DNA of 64,000 bases from Granulicella aggregans (GTDB lineage: Bacteria > Acidobacteriota > Terriglobia > Terriglobales > Acidobacteriaceae). The stretch spans positions 1-64,000 of the forward strand of contig NZ_JACHIP010000005.1 of assembly GCF_014203275.1 (NCBI RefSeq), given 5' to 3'. Below the pieces are notes generated by a model. The model was not told the origin of the DNA and searched no databases. It was given only the letters and a program-made list of their open reading frames with translations. The first letter of the stretch is position 1. Each line of letters begins with the position of its first letter. Both the position numbers and the translations under genes were made by a program. Below are positions 57,961-64,000 of the stretch, one piece after another.

Positions 57961-58497
57961 TTAAATCTCTTTCACCATCCGCACGACAGCAATTCCCTCC
58001 CCTGCACCAACCGGCACCCTGATCTCCTCCTGTTTGCGATAGCCCTTGAGGTTGTAGAGCGGCACGCCCGAGAGCGTGCTTCCCATCTCGAAGCGGCGGA
58101 AACCGGCGTCCTTTGCGGCATTCTCAGATCGTTCGAGGATGGTGGAACCGAGGCCTTGCCGCGAGAAAGCCGGGTGAATGAATATGGCGCGGATCTTTGC
58201 GGCGTCCATCGCTGGATTGAGGAACTCGGGTTCGATTGCTTCAACCTGGTGGTCGCCGCCGTAGAGCGTCTTACGCTTGCTCCATCCGCCGCAGCCGGCG
58301 AACGTGCCGTCCGCCGCGAAGGCGAGGAGGTAGGTGCCGTCGGCGATCAATTGCGTATCGACAGTGAAGACCGTTGCGAGGGTAAGTTCGCGCTGTTCGA
58401 CCGTGTATTCGATTTGGAGCGTGCGGACCGAGGCGGCAATAAGCTCGCGGATGGCGGGGATGTCGGCGACAGTGGCGGCGCGGAAGTGGAAGGCCAT
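57961..58497 (-). CDS. GNAT-family N-acetyltransferase
   Basis: 178 residues. The GNAT fold is visible: FRAATVADIPAIRELIAASV (strand-helix), YLLAFAADGTFAGCGGWSKR, IRAIFIHPAFSRQGLGSTIL (acetyl-CoA loop R-x-x-G-x-G form, RQGLGS) and FRRFEMGSTLSGVPLYNLKG. It transfers an acetyl group from acetyl-CoA to an amine or small molecule. The substrate is unknown. Confidence 0.9.
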   Translation of the reverse strand: MAFHFRAATVADIPAIRELIAASVRTLQIEYTVEQRELTLATVFTVDTQLIADGTYLLAFAADGTFAGCGGWSKRKTLYGGDHQVEAIEPEFLNPAMDAAKIRAIFIHPAFSRQGLGSTILERSENAAKDAGFRRFEMGSTLSGVPLYNLKGYRKQEEIRVPVGAGEGIAVVRMVKEI

Positions 58498-58652
58498 CGA
58501 GACAGTTTAGCGGTTTGCGGCGCTTCGCCAACTTAGCGACGATAGAGCTGTCGCGAAGATGGGGCGCCCGAACTTGTTGGCGATTCATCGGGTGAATTCA
58601 ATCCTCGCGCCACGGTTGTCGCGAGACGCGGGGGCGGATTACACTTCTTCGC

Positions 58653-59615
58653 ATGAAGCCATTCTGGAACCGTTCCCTGCTCAAGCTTGCCGCCGCCCTC
58701 GTCCTGGTTCCTCTCGCCGCTCCGGTTGTTCATGCGCAGGACTGGGCAAAAGCACGGCTCGACAAGTCGCCGCGCCATCGCGAGTGGGTAACGCTGAAGC
58801 ATGATGGCCGTTCGTTGCAGGCGTATGTCGTCTATCCCGAGGTGAAACAGAAGGCGACCGTGGTGGTGCTGATCCACGAGATCTTCGGGCTGAGCGACTG
58901 GGCGAAGGAGATGGCCGATGAGATCGCGGCGGAGGGATATATCGTCGTTGCGCCGGATCTGCTGAGCGGCCTTGGGCCAAAAGGTGGCGGATCAAGTGAG
59001 TTCGCCGATCAGGAGGCTACGGTGAAGGCCGTCTCCGGACTCGACGCTGCTGTGGTGACGGCGGATCTGGATGCGGCGGCGGACTACGGCAAAAAGCTTC
59101 CCTCAGCAAATGGCAAGTTCGCAGTTGCGGGCTTCTGCTGGGGAGGCGGCAAGACGTTCGCGTTCGCGACCCATCGCAAGGACCTGTCGGCGGCGTTTGT
59201 TTTTTACGGGCCTCCGCCATCGGATGTGACCACGGTTGTGGCCCCGGTGTATGGCTTCTACGCGGGTAATGATGCGCGCATCGGCGCCACCCTGCCGGAC
59301 ACGATTACGGCGATGAAGGCCGCAGGAAAGAAGTTCGAACCCGTGACCTACGAAGGCGCAGGACATGGATTCATGCGCGCAGGCGAAGATCCTTCGCCCG
59401 CGACGACTCCCGCCAACAAAAAGGCGCGAGAGGAAGGGTTTGCACGGCTGTTGACGCTGTTGAAGCAGGTTGATCAGCAAACAGCGCAGGCCGCCGCCCC
59501 GGATGCCGACCGTCCTGTTGTGAAGCAGGCGAAGACTGCGGCGCCAGTGAGTTGCGAGCACGGAACCGTGACGTCGGACACAGCGAAGACCACCGCCACG
59601 GCTGCGATAATGTAG
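58653..59615 (+). CDS. Exported dienelactone hydrolase-family enzyme
   Basis: 320 residues with a signal peptide (LLKLAAALVLVPLAAPVVHA). Alpha/beta hydrolase with a Cys nucleophile: ATVVVLIHEIFGLSDWAKEM (oxyanion), FAVAGFCWGGGKTFAFATHR (Cys162), Asp region YGFYAGNDARIG and His in YEGAGHGFMRAGE. Dienelactone hydrolases open lactone rings and cleave esters; an exported form may act on plant-derived esters. The C-terminal 60 residues are Ala/Thr-rich. The stop is 2 bases before the peroxiredoxin-like start, so the two are probably one operon. Confidence 0.92.
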   Translation: MKPFWNRSLLKLAAALVLVPLAAPVVHAQDWAKARLDKSPRHREWVTLKHDGRSLQAYVVYPEVKQKATVVVLIHEIFGLSDWAKEMADEIAAEGYIVVAPDLLSGLGPKGGGSSEFADQEATVKAVSGLDAAVVTADLDAAADYGKKLPSANGKFAVAGFCWGGGKTFAFATHRKDLSAAFVFYGPPPSDVTTVVAPVYGFYAGNDARIGATLPDTITAMKAAGKKFEPVTYEGAGHGFMRAGEDPSPATTPANKKAREEGFARLLTLLKQVDQQTAQAAAPDADRPVVKQAKTAAPVSCEHGTVTSDTAKTTATAAIM

Positions 59616-59617
59616 TC

Positions 59618-60298
59618 ATGAACGTTACACCGCAGACGAGCCTGCAGGACAGGCTGGACGAGATTACAACCAGGACGCGGGCTCTGGTGCAGGCCGATCG
59701 TCTGGCCATCTCGGAACAAGCCACGGCAGAACTGTTTGCCTCAGGTATTGAAGACGCGATATTGAAGCCCGGGCGGAAGGCACCGGACTTCAGCCTGATC
59801 GATGCCAGCTCACGCAAGGTCGTGCAATTGGCAGACCTGATCTCGCTGGGACCGACGGTAGTTAGCTTCTTTCGTGGCAGGTGGTGTCCCTACTGCGTGA
59901 CCGAGATGGAGACGTGGCGCGAGCTTCAGCCGGAGCTGCGCAAGCGTGGGGCGTTGTTCGTCAGCATCGCGCCACAGAGCGTGCGGCAGAGCAACTTCAT
60001 GATCGAGCAGCATGCGCTGACGTTTCCCGTGCTCTCCGATCCCGGCGCGGCGGTCGCGGAAGAGTATGGCGTTGCCTACAGCATTCCCGAAGTTCAGCGT
60101 CGGTACTACCAGAGCATCTTGATCAACATCCCCTTCAATAACGCGGGGCTGAGCTACCACAATGCGACTGAGGCGAGTTGGCGGCTGCCGTTGCCGGCAA
60201 CGTTCCTGGTCGGGCGGGACGGCGTGATCGCTTATAGCCAGGCGCATGCTGACTTTCGCGTGAGGACGGAGCCGGCCGAGGTTCTGGCGCTGCTTTAA
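59618..60298 (+). CDS. AhpC/TSA-type peroxiredoxin-like protein
   Basis: 226 residues from ATG 59618; a longer frame overlaps the upstream gene and is not used. A helical N-terminal lead precedes the thioredoxin fold: KAPDFSLIDASSRKVVQLAD, VVSFFRGRWCPYCVTEMETW (Cys90 and Cys93), VSIAPQSVRQSNFM and LPATFLVGRDGVIAYSQAHA. The RGxWCPYC motif is that of peroxiredoxin-like redoxins that reduce peroxides using one or two Cys. Coupled in position to the dienelactone hydrolase gene. Confidence 0.9.
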   Translation: MNVTPQTSLQDRLDEITTRTRALVQADRLAISEQATAELFASGIEDAILKPGRKAPDFSLIDASSRKVVQLADLISLGPTVVSFFRGRWCPYCVTEMETWRELQPELRKRGALFVSIAPQSVRQSNFMIEQHALTFPVLSDPGAAVAEEYGVAYSIPEVQRRYYQSILINIPFNNAGLSYHNATEASWRLPLPATFLVGRDGVIAYSQAHADFRVRTEPAEVLALL

Positions 60299-60302
60299 CG
60301 GC

Positions 60303-61208
60303 TCAGCAGCCGACCTTGCCGCGCCGTTTAGGAGAGTTCTTGCCTATTGGGGCGACGCCCGATCCGACCCAGGGCTGGCAGTCGGGACACCAGTACGTTG
60401 ATCTCGCCTGCTCGCCCTGCTTGCGCATCATGATGGTGGCTCCGCAGCGGCGGCACTCTTCTCCCTGACGGCCGTAGACCCAGAGACGTTCGTCGCGGTT
60501 TGAGTTTCCTGTCGTCCGGCGATTGCCGAAGTAAGTGACGATACCGTCACCAGAACCGTCGAGAACGTTGGCCTGCATATAACTCTGTGCGAACTCGGCC
60601 ATCTGTTCCCTCTCTCGCGGCGAGATGGTGCTCATAGCGCGAAAAGGGTTGACGCCAGCGATGAAGGCGATCTCGCTCTTATAGACATTCCCGAGACCTG
60701 CGAGCACGCGCTGATTCAGCAAGGCGACCGCGATCTCGGCGTTGGGGTTGGCGGCACCGTATTCTGCCAGACGCTTCGCGCCTGCTTCGACGGTGAAGTC
60801 GTCCGACAGAATATCGGGGCCCAGCTTGGGGATCTGCGTATAGCGTTCGAGTGAGCGTGCGGTGTGGAACTCAGCAACCGGGACGTTGAAGGCGACCGCT
60901 TCGTAGTCTGCGACATGGATGACTGCACGCATGGCGCGATGAGGCATGCGCCAGCGCTCGCCGGTGCGATAGATGTGCCAGCTTCCGCTCATCAGCATAT
61001 GGGTCACGAGGATCAGATCGCCGGAGAAGTGAATGAGGCACCACTTGCCTCGGGACTCGACGCTCTCTACGGTGCGGCCGATGATCGGGGTGTCGTCGTT
61101 CACGCGAGCGAGCGGGGCCAAACCGGTTTCGAAGCCAGTGACGACCTTGCCGCCGATGGCGCGTTGCAGCGCGCGAGCGGCTCGGAAGATTGTGTCGCCC
61201 TCAGGCAT
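60303..61208 (-). CDS. nei: Endonuclease VIII-like DNA glycosylase
   Basis: 301 residues from ATG 61208: MPEGDTIFRAARAL is the Nei start, with Pro1 (after Met removal) as nucleophile and Glu2 next to it. The helix-two-turn-helix (LLNQRVLAGLGNVYKSEIAF) and zinc finger (CRRCGATIMMRKQGEQARST, YWCPDC) are present. It removes oxidised pyrimidines and nicks the DNA. The start lies inside the end of the helicase gene, overlapping its stop by 8 bases, so the two are co-translated. Confidence 0.93.
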   Translation of the reverse strand: MPEGDTIFRAARALQRAIGGKVVTGFETGLAPLARVNDDTPIIGRTVESVESRGKWCLIHFSGDLILVTHMLMSGSWHIYRTGERWRMPHRAMRAVIHVADYEAVAFNVPVAEFHTARSLERYTQIPKLGPDILSDDFTVEAGAKRLAEYGAANPNAEIAVALLNQRVLAGLGNVYKSEIAFIAGVNPFRAMSTISPREREQMAEFAQSYMQANVLDGSGDGIVTYFGNRRTTGNSNRDERLWVYGRQGEECRRCGATIMMRKQGEQARSTYWCPDCQPWVGSGVAPIGKNSPKRRGKVGC

Positions 61209-64000
61209 TCGGTCGCGCCTCTCTTTGCTGGCTGGGCAACGACGGCAGATTGCGGCGGACGTTGAAGCCCATTGGGGCAGCCTGGAAACCGGCATCGAGG
61301 AGGATGCGGGCGATAGGGTGTTCTGCGACGGCGATGCCGTTAATGGTTGCGATCAGCATTCCGACGCGTTCGCTGGGTTGCGAGCTTTCGAGCTGTACGT
61401 GGCTTACCAGGAATTCTGCGAGTGTGCGAGCCGTCTGGGACCGCTGCGGCTCTTCTTCGGGGAGGAAGACTTGCAGATTGGAATTGCCACGGCGCAGGTA
61501 GGCGATCAGCGAGCCATTGCACAGAATCACGCGAGCGCCGACGCTTCGGGTGAGCGACGAAGATGCGTCGGGAGCGGCCGGCCAGCGGAGGAGTGAGCCG
61601 TAAGGATTGGCGGGATCAGTTGCGGCAAGTTGGACGATCTCGCTCTTGCCAGGGTCAGGCTCGTTGCGCAACGAGCGCAGCAGATCAACGGCTGCGGGCA
61701 TCGCAAACTGCGTGGCTCCTAGGTCAGCGGCAAAGTAGCCACGGCGGACCTTGCCACTCTCTTCAAGGGCCTTCATCACGTCATAGATCGCGGAGAAGCC
61801 GCCGGGGAGGTTCTCGGCATGTGCGGTCTCACGCAGGACGACGCCGTAGCGCGTGAGCAACTGATGCGCGATGGCGTGCGACCAGTTGGTGGCGGAGCGT
61901 TCTGTATCAAAGGCAGTGGATTGCAGGGTCCATCGGCCTTGCACGGTTGGCGGAGTTGTGCGGCGAGAACGGAAGGCGCTCTGGTTATGGACGCGTTTGG
62001 CTGGGCGTGAGTTGGTGGAAGGACGCTCGCAATAGGCGCGCAGGGCGGCGAGGCCGTCGTTGCGAAGCTGGCCGCGCCAGACGAGGTTCCAGATGGCGTC
62101 GATGGTCTCGCCGGGATAGCCACCGCCGAGGGCGTCGTGGATGTCCGAGAAGAAGGACGCTCCGTGGCTCCGCAAATATGCAACGATCGCGGTTTCTTTT
62201 TCCGCGGCGCCCGCGTACTGCTCTTCTCCTTTCTCCCTCGTTCCTTCACTCTGCGTTATTGGCCAGAGCTCGGGAAGCTTTTCCGCAAGGTAGAGGCCGA
62301 TGCGGCCATCGCGTTCGCCTATGGGATCGAAGCCTGCCCAGACAACTTCGCCAGCGGCGATTAGGGTGTCGAGGTCGGAAGACTTGTAGTTGAGGATGCG
62401 CGCGGGAAGGATCTCGGTTTCGAGGATGGAGGCCGGGAGAGGTGCGCCCTGAAGATTTTCGATGACGTCGAGGAGAGCGTCGAGGCCGCGACGAGGCTGG
62501 ATGACTCCTTGCCAGCGCGTGATGAGGCGAGCGAGCGTGCGCTGCTCGACGGGTTCAACTTCTTTCCGAAGTCTTGCCAAAGATTTGCGTCGTATCGTGC
62601 GGAGAACCTCGTTGTCGCACCACTCGCGATGGATGCCGCCGGGGCGGAAGCCGCCTTCGACGATGCGTCCTGTACCGACGAGGCGATTCAACGTGGCATC
62701 GACTATCGCGGGCGAGAGCGCAAAGCGGCCTGCGGCCTCCTGGGTTGTAAATGGGCCGTGAGTGCGACCATAGCGACGCAGCAGGTCGAAGAGCGCTTCA
62801 GGGACTGCGTTGAGGAAGGCCGAAGGCAGGCCGGGTGGCAAAGGTACGCCTAGAGCATCGCGGTAGCGCCCCGAATCTTCGACGGCGATAAATCTCTTCT
62901 CTCCCGCTACGGTGACTTCGAGTACGCGTCGTGCCTTCGCGAGGCGACCCACTGTATTTGCAACCTCTTCGGTTACACATCGGCGAAGTAACTCTTCCCT
63001 GCTGAGATCGCCGAGACGCAGCAGCAGGTCGTGCGCGCCGTCCATATTCTTTGCCTTGTATGTGTCGGCGAGGCACTGGAGTTGTTCTTCGGTCTCTTCG
63101 ATGGCGTTGAGGTCGAGGAGCTCGCGAAGGTCGGCGTCGCCCATGAGTTCGCGGAGTTGGTCCTGGTCGATGGAGAGCGCCTGCGCGCGGCGTTCGGCCA
63201 GGGGAGCGTCGCCATCGTAGATGTAGTTCGCTACGTAGCTGAAGAGCAACGCCGAGGCGAAGGGTGACGGCGTGCGCGAGTCCACGGTGTGGACACGGAG
63301 TGAACGATTGCTAACGGCGCGAAGGATCTCCATCAGCGCGGGCATGTCAAAGACGTCGCGCAGGCATTCGCGATAAGCCTCCAGCAGAATCGGGAAAGAC
63401 GCGTAGCGGGAGGCGACACTTAGGAGATCGTAGGCGCGCTTGCGTTGTTGCCACAGAGGTGTGCGGCCATCGGCGCGGCGGCGTGGCAGTAGTAAAGCGC
63501 GAGAGGCACTTTCGCGAAACTTCGCGGCGAAGAGAGCGGTCGAGCCAAGTTGGCGTAGCACTAGTTCGGCGGCTTCTTCGGGTTCGAGCAGCAGCGGTTC
63601 AATGGGCGGAGCTTCATCGGCCTCGGGGAAGCGAAGAACGAAGCCATCTTCGCTCCACATGGTCTCGACTTCCATTCCGTTGTTGCTGCGGATCTTTGCG
63701 GTGGCTGCCATCGCCCAGGGTGCATGGATGCGGCTGCCGAAGGGTGTCAGCACGCAGACGCGCCAGTCGCCGAGCTCGTCGCGAACACGCTCGATGACGA
63801 TATTGCGGTCGTCAGGAACAGTGACGGTGGCGATCTCCTGGTCGGCGAGATAGCGCAGGACGTTCTCGGCGGCTCGGGGTTCAAGGTCGTGCTGCGAGAC
63901 GAGTTGCGTGATGGCCACGCTGCGCGGCATCTCGCGAATCTCGCGGACGAGAGCGCCGATGCGGCGGCCAAACTCCAGCGGGCGGCCTGCGCGATCGCCA
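61201..64000 (-). CDS. lhr: Lhr-type long helicase, C-terminal part (5' truncated)
   Basis: The frame is open to the window edge (leading with DRAGRPLEFGRRIGALVREI), so the start lies outside. About 930 residues of the post-helicase region of Lhr are present: HDLEPRAAENVLRYLADQEI, WRVCVLTPFGSRIHAPWAMA and VETMWSEDGFVLRFPEADEA (Lhr-core wing), LLEAYRECLRDVFDMPALME, FSYVANYIYDGDAPLAERRA and the long C-terminal DUF/winged-helix extension (FTTQEAAGRFALSPAIVDAT, LYLAEKLPELWPITQ). Lhr is a 3'-5' helicase active on DNA-RNA hybrids, with the C-terminal domain shared with uracil glycosylase function in some species. Overlap with nei strengthens a repair role. Confidence 0.92.
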   Translation of the reverse strand, partial: GDRAGRPLEFGRRIGALVREIREMPRSVAITQLVSQHDLEPRAAENVLRYLADQEIATVTVPDDRNIVIERVRDELGDWRVCVLTPFGSRIHAPWAMAATAKIRSNNGMEVETMWSEDGFVLRFPEADEAPPIEPLLLEPEEAAELVLRQLGSTALFAAKFRESASRALLLPRRRADGRTPLWQQRKRAYDLLSVASRYASFPILLEAYRECLRDVFDMPALMEILRAVSNRSLRVHTVDSRTPSPFASALLFSYVANYIYDGDAPLAERRAQALSIDQDQLRELMGDADLRELLDLNAIEETEEQLQCLADTYKAKNMDGAHDLLLRLGDLSREELLRRCVTEEVANTVGRLAKARRVLEVTVAGEKRFIAVEDSGRYRDALGVPLPPGLPSAFLNAVPEALFDLLRRYGRTHGPFTTQEAAGRFALSPAIVDATLNRLVGTGRIVEGGFRPGGIHREWCDNEVLRTIRRKSLARLRKEVEPVEQRTLARLITRWQGVIQPRRGLDALLDVIENLQGAPLPASILETEILPARILNYKSSDLDTLIAAGEVVWAGFDPIGERDGRIGLYLAEKLPELWPITQSEGTREKGEEQYAGAAEKETAIVAYLRSHGASFFSDIHDALGGGYPGETIDAIWNLVWRGQLRNDGLAALRAYCERPSTNSRPAKRVHNQSAFRSRRTTPPTVQGRWTLQSTAFDTERSATNWSHAIAHQLLTRYGVVLRETAHAENLPGGFSAIYDVMKALEESGKVRRGYFAADLGATQFAMPAAVDLLRSLRNEPDPGKSEIVQLAATDPANPYGSLLRWPAAPDASSSLTRSVGARVILCNGSLIAYLRRGNSNLQVFLPEEEPQRSQTARTLAEFLVSHVQLESSQPSERVGMLIATINGIAVAEHPIARILLDAGFQAAPMGFNVRRNLPSLPSQQREARPNA

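Overview
The window looks like part of an Acidobacteriota chromosome, most likely class Terriglobia (relatives of Granulicella, Edaphobacter or Terriglobus). This is inferred from the high-G+C housekeeping genes, the pairing of a TIGR02999-type ECF sigma factor with a large Ser/Thr kinase-TPR protein, the abundance of secreted proteins of unknown function, and the DUF2961/GH172 and DUF3309-type genes. No rRNA marker is present, so genus level is not claimed.

Bases 1 to about 21.1 kb are a decayed accessory region. It opens with the 3' end of a nonribosomal peptide synthetase (NRPS) carrying two consecutive thioesterase domains. A translationally coupled 59-residue ORF and a JmjC/cupin-8 oxygenase gene follow. 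Next come a free-standing carrier protein, a KAS III remnant, a family-2 glycosyltransferase and a frameshifted second glycosyltransferase-like gene. From about 7 to 21 kb the DNA is an insertion-sequence graveyard. It holds four IS66 copies or pieces (one with a group II intron antisense in tnpC, one with nested IS3 DNA), several IS3 fragments and an IS30 relic. Between them lie an intact UvrD-like helicase, an intact KAS III gene and an NRPS condensation domain cut in two by an IS66 element. The NRPS, carrier-protein and KAS III pieces together suggest a lipopeptide-like cluster broken up by transposition.

Bases 21.5 to 30.0 kb hold an apparently intact regulatory and secretory locus. Two translationally coupled exported-protein genes diverge from a sigma factor, a kinase-TPR protein, an unknown protein and an exported protein with one CxxCH haem site.

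At 30.4 kb is a tRNA-Leu(UAA) gene interrupted by a 211-nt group I intron. A tyrosine integrase gene follows, and then a truncated, intron-less tRNA-Leu 5' half that shares a perfect 30-bp direct repeat with the intact gene. This marks an integration junction. To its right, conserved chromosomal genes take over.

Bases 32.4 to 64 kb are core-like: GH172, DsbA-like protein, NAD synthetase, an initiating sugar transferase, an MlaF-type ATPase, MobA-like, an M20 peptidase, SecA, an NtrC-type two-component pair with a coupled lipoprotein, overlapping xerC and xerD, Ffh, a 47-residue DUF3309-type membrane protein, a dienelactone hydrolase-peroxiredoxin pair, and a long Lhr helicase overlapping a Nei-type DNA glycosylase. 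No CRISPR array was seen.
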